From Microbacteriaceae bacterium PS02070 (GTDB taxonomy: Bacteria > Actinomycetota > Actinomycetes > Actinomycetales > Microbacteriaceae): a stretch of DNA of 64,000 bases. Position 1 is the stretch's first letter, and every line of letters starts with the position of its first letter. Location: contig JASCPE010000007.1 of the NCBI GenBank assembly GCA_029959865.1, positions 1-64,000 on the forward strand, given 5' to 3'. Shown here piece after piece: positions 34,700 to 44,382 of this stretch. A program made the translations under genes and the position numbers. The notes below the pieces were generated by a model. That model saw nothing but the letters and a program-made list of their open reading frames with translations, searched no databases and had not been told where the DNA came from.

Positions 34700-35608
34700 G
34701 TGGCAGCGGATGAACGGGTGACCGAGCGCACCTGGGGCGGTGTCTTCGCCTTCTCCGCCTACCTCCTCTGGGGCTTCCTCCCGCTGTACTTCCTCACCCT
34801 CGTTCCCACGGGGCCGTGGGAGGTGGTCGCGTGGCGCATCATCTTCTCGCTCGCCTTCTGCGCCGTGCTCCTGACCGCGCTCGGCGCGTGGGGGAAGTTT
34901 GCCGCAATTATTCGCAATCGTCGGCTGGTCGGCTGGACTGTGTTGGCCGGCGCCCTCATCTACGTCAACTGGCAGACGTTCATCATCGGGACGTTCACCG
35001 GTCACGTCATCGAGACGAGTCTCGGCTACTTCATCAATCCCATCGTTACGGTCCTGCTCGGGGTTCTCGTCCTCAAGGAGCGCTTGCGCGTGACACAGTG
35101 GGTTGCGCTGGCGATCGCGGCGGTCGCCGTCCTCGTCATCATCTTCGGCTACGGCTCCGTCCCCTGGATCGCGTTGATCCTGGCGGGGAGCTTCGGCGCA
35201 TACGGCCTGGTGAAGAAGCAGATCGGTCCTTCGGTAGACGCTGTCAGCGGGCTGACCCTCGAATCACTGTGGCTCACACCGGTCGCGGTCATCCAGCTCG
35301 TCGTGGTCGGCGTGACCTCGACGATCACCTTCGGCCAGGTCAGCTGGGGACACACGCTGTTGCTGGTGTCCACGGGGATCGTCACGGCCGTCCCGCTGCT
35401 GCTCTTCGCAGCGGGTGCCCGCCGCCTGTCCCTCTCCGCCGTGGGCCTTTTCCAGTTCATCGCCCCCGTGCTGCAGTTCATCATCGGCGCCGTCGTGCTG
35501 GGTGAGCCGATGCCTCTTGAGCGATGGATCGGATTCGTGCTCGTGTGGATCGCCCTGATCGTGCTCACCGTGGACTCCCTCGCGCACGCGAGGGCTCGGC
35601 GAAAGTAA
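34700..35608 (+). CDS. rarD: EamA-family transporter RarD
   Basis: A ten-helix drug/metabolite transporter superfamily protein of 302 residues. It contains two EamA repeats and the RarD features GVFAFSAYLLWGFLPLYFL at the start and ALIYVNWQTFIIGTFTGHVI near residue 90. Substrates of RarD are not well established (chloramphenicol sensitivity is a named phenotype in Pseudomonas). GTG 34700 fits the leaderless -10 element. It stands alone between the groES terminator and livK. Confidence 0.88.
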   Translation: MAADERVTERTWGGVFAFSAYLLWGFLPLYFLTLVPTGPWEVVAWRIIFSLAFCAVLLTALGAWGKFAAIIRNRRLVGWTVLAGALIYVNWQTFIIGTFTGHVIETSLGYFINPIVTVLLGVLVLKERLRVTQWVALAIAAVAVLVIIFGYGSVPWIALILAGSFGAYGLVKKQIGPSVDAVSGLTLESLWLTPVAVIQLVVVGVTSTITFGQVSWGHTLLLVSTGIVTAVPLLLFAAGARRLSLSAVGLFQFIAPVLQFIIGAVVLGEPMPLERWIGFVLVWIALIVLTVDSLAHARARRK

Positions 35609-35633
35609 CGATTGGGCCGCTTTACACATCGTT
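35607..35633. promoter_or_regulatory. inverted repeat upstream of the binding-protein gene
   Basis: AACGAT (35607-35612) and ATCGTT (35628-35633) form an inverted repeat with 15 bases between, overlapping the end of rarD; GTTAAC follows at 35631-35636. It lies 35-60 bases upstream of a possible -10 TACCGT (35669-35674), where an activator or repressor could bind. The regulator is unknown. Confidence 0.35.
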
Positions 35634-35668
35634 AACGAACGGCAACACGCCCGAGACCGCGAGAGCGT

Positions 35669-35674
35669 TACCGT
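35669..35674 (+). promoter_or_regulatory. possible -10 element for the binding-protein gene
   Basis: TACCGT would start transcription near 35681 and leave a leader of about 50 bases ending in the AAGGAG site. No convincing -35 is seen, so activation may be needed. Confidence 0.35.
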
Positions 35675-35733
35675 GGGACCCACTGGGGGCGGACACCCGT
35701 GCTCCCCCGCGTTCATTCACAGCAAGGAGCAAC

Positions 35734-37089
35734 ATGAGCGTTCTCACACGTTCGCGTGCCGGAAAGATCATCGGCGGAATCGCCATGATCGGTGCCAGCG
35801 CGCTCGTCCTGGCAGGTTGTGCCGGCGACAGCGAACCGGCAGACACTGGCGACGCAGGCGGGAGCGGTCCCGAAGCGGTCGACTTCCCGATCGACTGTGA
35901 CGCCGCCCAGCCGGCCGAATACACGCCCGAATACACCTCGACCTCCGAGGGCCCCGGCACCGACCTGGAGTACACCATCGGTACTGCCCTTCCGGTGTCC
36001 GGCAACCTCGCGTTCCTCGGCCCGCCCGAGATCCAGGCGACGGAGTACGCGGCGTCTGTCGTCAACGCGGCCGACAAGGGCGTTCAGATCAACCTCCTGC
36101 AGGGTGACTCGGGCGACACCGACAACAAGGCCTACGAGACGGAGATCCCGCGTCTGCTCGGCGAGGGCGCCACCGCCATCGTCGGTGCCGCATCGTCGGG
36201 TGTGTCGCTGCAGTTCATCGACCAGGTCATCGGCGCTGGTGCGATCCAGTTCTCGCCGGCCAACACCTCGGCAGCCTTCACCGGCTACGAGGATGACGGG
36301 CTGTTCTGGCGCACGGCTCCCTCGGACGTCCTCCAGGGCGACGTGCTCGGCAACCTCATCGCCTCCGACGGCAACGAGACGCTCGGCATGATCATCCTGA
36401 ACGACTCCTACGGCACGGGCCTCGCGTGTTTCGCGAAGGCCGCGTACGAGGCAGCCGGTGGAACGGTCGTCGCAGCGTCGACCTACAACACGGGTGACTC
36501 GAACTTCTCCTCGCAGATCTCGGACGTCCTCGCGGCCGACCCGGACGCGATCGCACTGATCACGTTCGAAGAGGTCAAGACGATGATCCCCGAGCTGGTC
36601 GCCGCCGAGTACCCGGCTGACAAGCTCTACTTCGTGGATGGCAACCTCGCCAACTTCGGAGATGAGTTCCCCGAGGGAACGCTCACCGGCGCGAAGGGTA
36701 CCTACCCCTCGGTCGACCCGAGCTCCACGGAGGACTTCCGCGCCAACCTCGACGCGTTCGTCGAAGAGTCGGGTGCGGAAGCACTCAGCGACTACACATA
36801 CGCGCCCGAGTCGTACGACGCGGTCGTGTTGCTGGCGCTCGCTGCGCTTGAGGCAGGCTCGACGGAGGGCGCGGACGTCGCCGCCCACCTGCAGGGCATC
36901 TCCGCCGACGGCACCGCGTGCACCACGTACGAGGAGTGCGCCGACCTGATCATCGCCGGTGAGGACGTCGACTACAACGGTGTCTCCGGCCCGATCGCAT
37001 TCAACGATGTCGGTGACCCGACCGAAGCCACCATCGGTGTCTTCGAGTTCGCCGACGACAACACCTACAGCTGGCTGCGCGCCGGCTAA
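35734..37089 (+). CDS. branched-chain amino acid/amide ABC transporter substrate-binding lipoprotein
   Basis: A 451-residue lipoprotein: signal helix and lipobox LVLAGC (Cys29), then a periplasmic binding protein of the Leu/Ile/Val-Amt (type I) fold, beginning IGTALPVSGNLAFLGPPEIQ and including VVNAADKGVQINLLQGDSGD and ANTSAAFTGYEDDGLFWRTA. The ATG at 35734 has AAGGAG upstream; an earlier in-frame opening is discarded. It is convergent with the livHMGF-type operon, so it most likely supplies that transporter. The substrate (amino acid, amide, urea) is not known. Confidence 0.92.
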   Translation: MSVLTRSRAGKIIGGIAMIGASALVLAGCAGDSEPADTGDAGGSGPEAVDFPIDCDAAQPAEYTPEYTSTSEGPGTDLEYTIGTALPVSGNLAFLGPPEIQATEYAASVVNAADKGVQINLLQGDSGDTDNKAYETEIPRLLGEGATAIVGAASSGVSLQFIDQVIGAGAIQFSPANTSAAFTGYEDDGLFWRTAPSDVLQGDVLGNLIASDGNETLGMIILNDSYGTGLACFAKAAYEAAGGTVVAASTYNTGDSNFSSQISDVLAADPDAIALITFEEVKTMIPELVAAEYPADKLYFVDGNLANFGDEFPEGTLTGAKGTYPSVDPSSTEDFRANLDAFVEESGAEALSDYTYAPESYDAVVLLALAALEAGSTEGADVAAHLQGISADGTACTTYEECADLIIAGEDVDYNGVSGPIAFNDVGDPTEATIGVFEFADDNTYSWLRAG

Positions 37090-37105
37090 ACGCTCACGCG
37101 TCAGA

Positions 37106-37141
37106 CACAGCGCCCCCGGTCTCCGGACCGGGGGCGCTGTG
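37106..37141. terminator. strong terminator after the binding-protein gene
   Basis: A perfect 16-bp stem, CACAGCGCCCCCGGTC (37106-37121) with 37126-37141, has loop TCCG. A TATATATGTGTGTGTGTG run follows, a substitute for the usual T run. Confidence 0.88.
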
Positions 37142-37173
37142 TATATATGTGTGTGTGTGACCACCCGGTGCAC

Positions 37174-37287
37174 GTGGTGAGGGCTCGTCTCACCACCCGC
37201 GGTGATGCTCGATCTCATCACACGCCGTGGGGGCTCGATCTCCACCCGCCGTGAGGACTCGTCTCACGGCACGCCACGAGCCTCGTG
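37174..37287. repeat. array of four to five small hairpins with conserved loops
   Basis: Consecutive perfect or near-perfect stems: GTGGTGAG/CTCACCAC (37174-37196), GTGATG/CATCAC (37202-37221), GTGGGG/CTCCAC with a G-T pair (37227-37245), GCCGTGAG/CTCACGGC (37248-37270) and CACGAG/CTCGTG (37275-37287). The first four loops share a CTCG(A)T core of 7-8 bases while stems differ in complementary ways. Units are 24-29 bases. It lies between two convergent genes. Not explained by known terminators or CRISPR repeats. Confidence 0.6.
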
Positions 37288-37362
37288 TCCGACGATGCTG
37301 CGTGCCGTACGCAATGGTGGTGACGCCTTTGCCCGCGGGGCGGGGACGAACTCGAGGAGCGG

Positions 37363-38085
37363 TTAGGCGCCGAGGGTCCCGAGGTACAGGCCGATGACCT
37401 TCGGGTCTGCAAGCAGCTCGCGTCCTGTGCCGGTGTACGCGTCGCGGCCCTGGTCCAGAACGTATCCCCGGTCACAGATCTGAAGGCACCGGCGCGCGTT
37501 TTGCTCGACCATGATGGTCGTCACGCCCGCCTTGTTGATCTCCGATACCCGGAGGAACGCGTCGTCCTGCCGTGCGGGGGAGAGCCCCGCGGACGGCTCG
37601 TCCAAGAGCAGGACGTGCGGGTCCATCATCAGGGCGCGGCCCATCGCGACCATCTGGCGCTCGCCGCCGGAGAGGGAACCCGCCCGCTGGTTCAGGCGCT
37701 TGGCGAGATCCGGGAAGATCGAGGCGACGAACTCCACGCGCTCCTTGTAGGCCTTGGGGCGCTGGTAGAGGCCCATCTGTAAGTTCTCGGCGATCGTGAG
37801 GCTGGGGAACACGTTGTTCGTCTGCGGAACGAACCCGACCCCCTTCGCGACGAGCTTGTTGGCTTTCAGGCCGGTGATGTCCTCGCCGTTGAGCGTGACT
37901 GTTCCCTCGCGGATCTTCACCTGACCGAAGATTGCCTTGAGCATCGTCGACTTACCCGCACCGTTGGGCCCGATGATGCCGATCAGCTCGCCCTTGGCGG
38001 CGGTGAGGTTCGCGCCATTGAGGATGTTGACTCCGGGGAGGTACCCGGCGAAGACGTTGTTGAGCTCGACGACGTTCTCGGTCAC
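37363..38085 (-). CDS. livF: branched-chain amino acid ABC transporter ATP-binding protein LivF
   Basis: ATPase subunit of a LIV/HAAT-type importer, 240 residues. Walker A GPNGAGKST (about residues 38-46), LSGGERQMVAMGRALM signature and Walker B VLLLDEPSAGLSP are intact, with the VGFVPQTNNVFPSLT Q-loop. GTG 38085 overlaps the livG stop by 4 bases. Last gene of the operon; the intergenic hairpin array follows downstream. Confidence 0.92.
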   Translation of the reverse strand: MTENVVELNNVFAGYLPGVNILNGANLTAAKGELIGIIGPNGAGKSTMLKAIFGQVKIREGTVTLNGEDITGLKANKLVAKGVGFVPQTNNVFPSLTIAENLQMGLYQRPKAYKERVEFVASIFPDLAKRLNQRAGSLSGGERQMVAMGRALMMDPHVLLLDEPSAGLSPARQDDAFLRVSEINKAGVTTIMVEQNARRCLQICDRGYVLDQGRDAYTGTGRELLADPKVIGLYLGTLGA

Positions 38086-39074
38086 TTGGGGTCCTCCGTG
38101 CTCGCACCCGCGTCGCTGTCTGCGGCTTCCACCGCGGCCTCGATGTCACGGGCCTCTGCAGCCAACGTGCGTTCCGCCTCGGTGGCGATCTCGCCCTGAA
38201 CACGTCCCGTCACGACACCGAGATCGACGTCCTGGTGCGAACCGAGATACGCGTCGATGACGGCGGGGTTCTGCATGACCTCTTCGGGCGGCCCCTCGGC
38301 CACGACGCGGCCCTCGGCCATGACGATCACCCAATCGGCGATATGGCGGACCATGTGCATGTCGTGCTCGACGAACAGGACGGTCATGCCGAGGTCTTTG
38401 AGATCGAGGATGTGGTCCAGAAGCGACTGCGTCAGAGCCGGGTTGACGCCGGCCATCGGCTCGTCGAGCATCACGAACGTCGGATCACTCATGAGCGCTC
38501 GCGCCATCTCGAGGAGCTTTCGCTGGCCGCCGGAGAGGCTGGCGGCGAAGTCCTTCTCTTTCGCATCGAGCTTGAAGCGCGTGAGCAGGTCGCGCGCCTT
38601 CGTCTCCAGCGCGTCATCCTGCGCGCGCCACACGAAGGGGAAGATGCTGCGCCAGAGCGACTCGCCCTTCTGCCCCGGTGCGCCGAGCTTCATGTTCTCC
38701 ATGACAGTCAGGAGGCCCAGCGCTTTCGTGAGCTGGAACGTGCGGACCTGGCCCATGCGGGCTGCTTTGTAGGCGGGGATCCCCGCGAGAGATGTGCCGT
38801 CGAACGACCATGATCCGGCGTCGGGCTTGTCGAAGCCGGTGAGGAGGTTGAACAGCGTGGTCTTTCCCGCACCGTTGGGACCGATGAGAGCGGTGATGGC
38901 ATGCCGCGGAATCTCGATGTGATCCACGTCTACGGCGGTGAGGCCGCCGAAGATGCGCTTGACGCCATCGACGATGACGATCGGGTCTACTTTCGCGACC
39001 CCGGGGACCATCTCTCCCTTGTGAAGCCCGGTCGCCTTGGTGCGCTGACGGGGCTCTGTGACGTCACCGGACAA
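38082..39074 (-). CDS. livG: branched-chain amino acid ABC transporter ATP-binding protein LivG
   Basis: Second ATPase, 330 residues. Walker A GPNGAGKTT, SLSGGQRKLLEMARALM and FVMLDEPMAGVNPAL are present, with the LivG-type branched C-terminal motif MAEGRVVAEGPPEEVM and a low-complexity tail (EAAVEAADSDAGASTEDPK). TTG 39074 is preceded by AAGGAG and overlaps the livM 3' end by 11 bases. Longer than usual (about 255) because of N- and C-terminal extensions. Confidence 0.9.
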   Translation of the reverse strand: MSGDVTEPRQRTKATGLHKGEMVPGVAKVDPIVIVDGVKRIFGGLTAVDVDHIEIPRHAITALIGPNGAGKTTLFNLLTGFDKPDAGSWSFDGTSLAGIPAYKAARMGQVRTFQLTKALGLLTVMENMKLGAPGQKGESLWRSIFPFVWRAQDDALETKARDLLTRFKLDAKEKDFAASLSGGQRKLLEMARALMSDPTFVMLDEPMAGVNPALTQSLLDHILDLKDLGMTVLFVEHDMHMVRHIADWVIVMAEGRVVAEGPPEEVMQNPAVIDAYLGSHQDVDLGVVTGRVQGEIATEAERTLAAEARDIEAAVEAADSDAGASTEDPK

Positions 39075-40047
39075 AGGTCAACTCCTTCTTGCTGCCGAGG
39101 ATGCCCTGCGGCCGGAAGATCACGATGAGCATGAGCGCGACTCCGACGAGGACGAACACAAGCATCTGCGACTGCTCGGTCGAGAGGAAGGGCAACCAGC
39201 CGATCTCAACGAGGTAGGGGAGCAGGTTCGACAGGAACGCCCGCACGACCCAGAACAGGATCGCTCCGAGGATCGGCCCGAAGATGGTCGCCGCCCCGCC
39301 GAGGAGAAGCGCGGTCCAGACGAAGAACGTCTGCGACGTGACGTAGACGTTCGGGTTCACGTTCGAGCCCATCGCCGTCACGATGCCGCCGGCGGCGATG
39401 ATGACGCCACCGATGATCAGCGCCTGCATCTTGTAGGCGAAGACGTTCTTTCCGAGCGATCGGACGGCGTCCTCGTCCTCACGGATGCCTCGGACGACGC
39501 GACCCCACGGGCTGCGCATGAGCGACCAGACGAGCAGAGCGGCAAGGGTGACGACCAGGAGCCCCACGATGATGACGAACCAGCGGTCGGCGGTGTAGAT
39601 CCATGGACCGAAGCCGTAGCGGCCCGCCGGGATCGGGTTGTTCGCGCCGCGCCAGGCGTTCTGGAAGTTGAACAGTCCGTCCGCGGATCCGGTGTAGTTG
39701 CGCCACGTGGTCGTCAGGAACAGCAGCCGCAGCACTTCGGCGGCGGCGATCGTGACGATCGCGAGGTAGTCGCCGCGCAGCCGCAGCGTCGGGATGCCCA
39801 TGATGAGCGCGAAGATGATCGCTGCGCCGAGTCCGATGAGTGCGGCAAGGCCCCACGGGAGGTTGAACGTCAGGATCGAGATCGCGAATCCGTAGGCGCC
39901 GATCGCCATGAAGCCCGCGACACCCATGTTGAGCAGCCCGGCGAAGCCGAAGTGCACCGAGAGGCCGATCGCGGCCAGTGCGTAGCCGATCGTGGTCGGC
40001 GACAGGATCTGGCTGGCGGTGTTGTTGAGGATGTTGAGAAAGTCCAT
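39064..40047 (-). CDS. livM: branched-chain amino acid ABC transporter permease LivM
   Basis: A 327-residue inner-membrane permease with about eight to ten helices and the LivM motifs YALAAIGLSVHFGFAGLLNM and GVAGFMAIGAYGFAISIL; the cytoplasmic coupling loop RSPWGRVVRGIREDEDAVRSLGKN is clear, as is GGIVTAMGSNVNP. It lies between livH and livG, with its own ATG (40047). Confidence 0.92.
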   Translation of the reverse strand: MDFLNILNNTASQILSPTTIGYALAAIGLSVHFGFAGLLNMGVAGFMAIGAYGFAISILTFNLPWGLAALIGLGAAIIFALIMGIPTLRLRGDYLAIVTIAAAEVLRLLFLTTTWRNYTGSADGLFNFQNAWRGANNPIPAGRYGFGPWIYTADRWFVIIVGLLVVTLAALLVWSLMRSPWGRVVRGIREDEDAVRSLGKNVFAYKMQALIIGGVIIAAGGIVTAMGSNVNPNVYVTSQTFFVWTALLLGGAATIFGPILGAILFWVVRAFLSNLLPYLVEIGWLPFLSTEQSQMLVFVLVGVALMLIVIFRPQGILGSKKELTFVR

Positions 40048-40053
40048 CGTTGA

Positions 40054-41442
40054 CTACCCGATTCTCTCGCGGCGGCCGAGGATGCCCTGAGGGCGGAACA
40101 GCAGGATGACGATCAGGACGACGAGTGCACCGACGTACTTCAGGTCCGAGGGGATCCAGAGCGTGGACACTTCCACGAGCATGCCGACGATGAGCGAGCC
40201 GATCAGTGCTCCGAAGGCGGTCCCGAGACCGCCGAGCGTGACGGCCGCGAAGATCAGCAGCAGAATGCTCGTTCCCATGTCCCAGCGGATGCCGGGTCGG
40301 AAGTAGGCCCAGAGGACGCCGGACAGTCCGGCCAGGGCAGCTGAGACGATCCAGACGACGCGCACCACGGAGTCGACATCGATGCCGCTCGCCGCGGCGA
40401 GGGACGGGTTGTCCGAGACAGCGCGGGTCGCTCGTCCGACGCGGGTGCGTTGGAGCCACCACGCGAAGATGAGAATGACGACGATCGAGGTACCCATGCT
40501 GATCAGGTCGGTAACCGAGATCCGGATGGGGCCGAGCCCGGGGATCGGAGTCGCGATCGCTCCCGGAAGCTGTGCCGTGCCACCGCCGATCAGGATCTGG
40601 AACACGTACCGCAACGCCAGTGAAAGGCCGATCGACACGATCATCAGCTGTACCGTCCCGATGCCACGCCTTCGCAGAGGGCGCCACAATCCCGCGTCCA
40701 TGCCCCACCCGAAGATGGCTGAGACAATGACCGCGACGGGGATGGCCACGAGGATCGGAAGCTGCCAGGTCGTTGATGCGATCAGCGCGACCAGGGCGCC
40801 GAAAGTGACCATCTCACCGTGCGCGAAGTTGGAGAGTCCGGTCGTCCCGAAGACGAGGGAGAGTCCGATCGCGGCGAGGCCCAGCATGAGTCCGAAGTTC
40901 AGACCATTGACCGCGCGCGAGAGCAGCTGGGCGCCGAAACTCGTCGTCTCGCGCTCAGCGGCCTCGAGCGTGAAGTTGCGGGTCAGGCTGCTCGTGGCGC
41001 CGAATTCGGCTTCGACAGTGAAGGCGAAGCCGTCCGGCGCTGCGGAACCGTCGGGGAGGCTCGACTCGACAAGTTCGACGGTCCAGACGCCTTCCTTGGT
41101 CGGGACGCCGAGGACGTACTGACCGCTGTCGTCGGTGACCGCCTCTGCCAGGTACCCGTCTTCGCCGGTCGCCGTGACAGTTGCGCCCACGATCGGCTCG
41201 CCGCCGGAGCGGACGTTGCCGCGGATCGAGAACGGCAGGTCCTCTTCTTCTGTCGTGGAGCCGCTCGGTTCGGTACTCGCCGAGACGAATCTGGCCGTTG
41301 CCGTGAGCGAAGTGGTGTCGGATTCCTCCGACGCCTGCGCTGCGTTGGGAAAGAATCCCATCACCAATGCCGCGGTGAACATCGCTGCGATGATCGCCAG
41401 CAGCCAGGTGCGCGCAGGTCGGGTCGCGTTGCCTATGGCCAC
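40054..41442 (-). CDS. livH: LivH-type permease fused to an N-terminal extracytoplasmic beta domain
   Basis: Residues 172-462 form a normal LivH permease (GLNFGLMLGLAAIGLSLVFG, FAHGEMVTFGALVALI, coupling loop RTRVGRATRAVSDNPSLAAA). Residues 1-171 are extra: a signal-like helix (about 10-37), a Ser/Thr/Glu-rich linker, and a carboxypeptidase-regulatory or SpaA-like beta domain at 70-160 (GNVRSGGEPIVGATVTATGE, TDDSGQYVLGVPTKEGVWTV). The usual LivH is about 290 residues. GTG 41442 is preferred over an upstream TTG because GGGAGG lies 4 bases before it. The extra domain could bind cell wall or help the binding protein. Confidence 0.88.
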   Translation of the reverse strand: MAIGNATRPARTWLLAIIAAMFTAALVMGFFPNAAQASEESDTTSLTATARFVSASTEPSGSTTEEEDLPFSIRGNVRSGGEPIVGATVTATGEDGYLAEAVTDDSGQYVLGVPTKEGVWTVELVESSLPDGSAAPDGFAFTVEAEFGATSSLTRNFTLEAAERETTSFGAQLLSRAVNGLNFGLMLGLAAIGLSLVFGTTGLSNFAHGEMVTFGALVALIASTTWQLPILVAIPVAVIVSAIFGWGMDAGLWRPLRRRGIGTVQLMIVSIGLSLALRYVFQILIGGGTAQLPGAIATPIPGLGPIRISVTDLISMGTSIVVILIFAWWLQRTRVGRATRAVSDNPSLAAASGIDVDSVVRVVWIVSAALAGLSGVLWAYFRPGIRWDMGTSILLLIFAAVTLGGLGTAFGALIGSLIVGMLVEVSTLWIPSDLKYVGALVVLIVILLFRPQGILGRRERIG

Positions 41443-41618
41443 TGAGCCTCCCAACTCAAGTCGCGGCTTGTCGCCGTCCTCGTTGACGGTAGTCCGCGTA
41501 TGTTGCCTGAGTGTTTCCTGAGACGCAAACGATACACAATGCCCGGGCCACTCCGCGGATTCGGATGCGAATCGAGCGCGGCATCCTCCCTCGATCTCCG
41601 CACGCTCGCGCGGAATAA

Positions 41619-43214
<1,596 letters not shown>

Positions 43215-43245
43215 TCACACCGTGAGGGTGGGCGGGCGACGCGGG

Positions 43246-43251
43246 TAGGCT
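43246..43251 (+). promoter_or_regulatory. -10 element, leaderless guaB3-type gene
   Basis: TAGGCT ends 6 bases before the GTG at 43258. Confidence 0.45.
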
Positions 43252-43257
43252 GGGGAC

Positions 43258-44382
43258 GTGAGCATGGAGATCGAGCTCGGCCGCGCCAAGCGCGCTCGCC
43301 GCGCCTTTGCATTCGACGACATCGCGGTCGTGCCGTCACGGCGCACCCGCAACCCCGAGGATGTGTCGACGGCGTGGTCGATCGACGCCTACCAGTTCGA
43401 CATCCCGGTGCTCGGCGCGCCGATGGACTCGGTGACCAGTCCTGAGACGGCGATCGCGCTCGGCAAGCTGGGCGGGCTGGGAGTCCTCGATCTTGAAGGA
43501 CTGTGGACGCGGTATGACGACCCCGCGTCCTTGCTCGCCGAGATCGCAGAGTTGCCGTGCGGTGAGTCGATCGCACGGATGCAGGAGCTCTACTCCGAGC
43601 CGATCAAGCCGGAGCTGGTGCGGGAGCGCCTCGCGCAGATACGATCCGCCGGGGTGACGGTGGCGGGGTCCCTCACTCCGCAGCGCACGCAGGAGCTGTA
43701 CGAGACCGTCGTGGCAGCGGGAGTCGACGTGTTCGTCATCCGGGGAACGACGGTGTCGGCAGAACACGTCTCCAGTGTTTCCGAACCCCTGAACCTGAAG
43801 AAGTTCATCTACGACCTCGACGTCCCCGTGATCGTCGGCGGCGCCGCCACGTACACGGCGGCGCTGCACCTCATGCGCACCGGTGCCGCGGGCGTCCTCG
43901 TCGGCTTCGGCGGGGGAGCGGCCTCGACCACGCGCGCGACGCTCGGTATCCACGTCCCGATGGCGACGGCGGTCGCGGACGTGGCCGGTGCCCGACGCGA
44001 CTATCTCGACGAGTCCGGCGGTCGCTACGTCCACGTCATCGCTGACGGCGGGGTCGGAACGTCGGGTGACATCGTGAAGGCGCTCGCAATGGGCGCCGAC
44101 GCAGTCATGCTCGGCGTCGCTCTCGCCCGGGCGACGGACGCTCCCGGACGGGGATTCCACTGGGGGCCGGAGGCGCACCACGCGACGTTGCCGCGCGGCA
44201 AGCGCATTCGTGTGGATCAGCCCGCCTCTTTGGAGGAGATCCTCTACGGCCCGGCATCGGTCGCAGACGGCACGACGAACCTGATCGGCGCGCTGCGCAA
44301 GTCCATGGCGACGACGGGGTACTCCGACCTGAAGGAGTTCCAGCGCATCGAGGTCGTCGTCTCCCCGTACGCGACGGACTGA
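43258..44382 (+). CDS. GuaB3-family IMP dehydrogenase-related protein
   Basis: A 374-residue IMPDH/GMPR-fold barrel that lacks the CBS domains. It begins EIELGRAKRARRAFAFDDIA, includes APMDSVTSPETAIALGKLGG and ADGGVGTSGDIVKALAMGAD. The IMPDH catalytic-cysteine loop is replaced: at the expected site it reads GVLVGFGGGAASTTRATLGI with no Cys, so it is not a typical IMP dehydrogenase. Cyanobacterial GuaB3 has been reported to be a GMP reductase; whether this protein is the same is unknown. It lies between guaB and SURF1 in a conserved actinobacterial cluster. Confidence 0.85.
   Translation: MSMEIELGRAKRARRAFAFDDIAVVPSRRTRNPEDVSTAWSIDAYQFDIPVLGAPMDSVTSPETAIALGKLGGLGVLDLEGLWTRYDDPASLLAEIAELPCGESIARMQELYSEPIKPELVRERLAQIRSAGVTVAGSLTPQRTQELYETVVAAGVDVFVIRGTTVSAEHVSSVSEPLNLKKFIYDLDVPVIVGGAATYTAALHLMRTGAAGVLVGFGGGAASTTRATLGIHVPMATAVADVAGARRDYLDESGGRYVHVIADGGVGTSGDIVKALAMGADAVMLGVALARATDAPGRGFHWGPEAHHATLPRGKRIRVDQPASLEEILYGPASVADGTTNLIGALRKSMATTGYSDLKEFQRIEVVVSPYATD

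Noticed and set aside
37174..37287. CRISPR array
   Set aside because: Units are 24-29 bases with no unique spacers between, the stems vary, and no cas genes are present.
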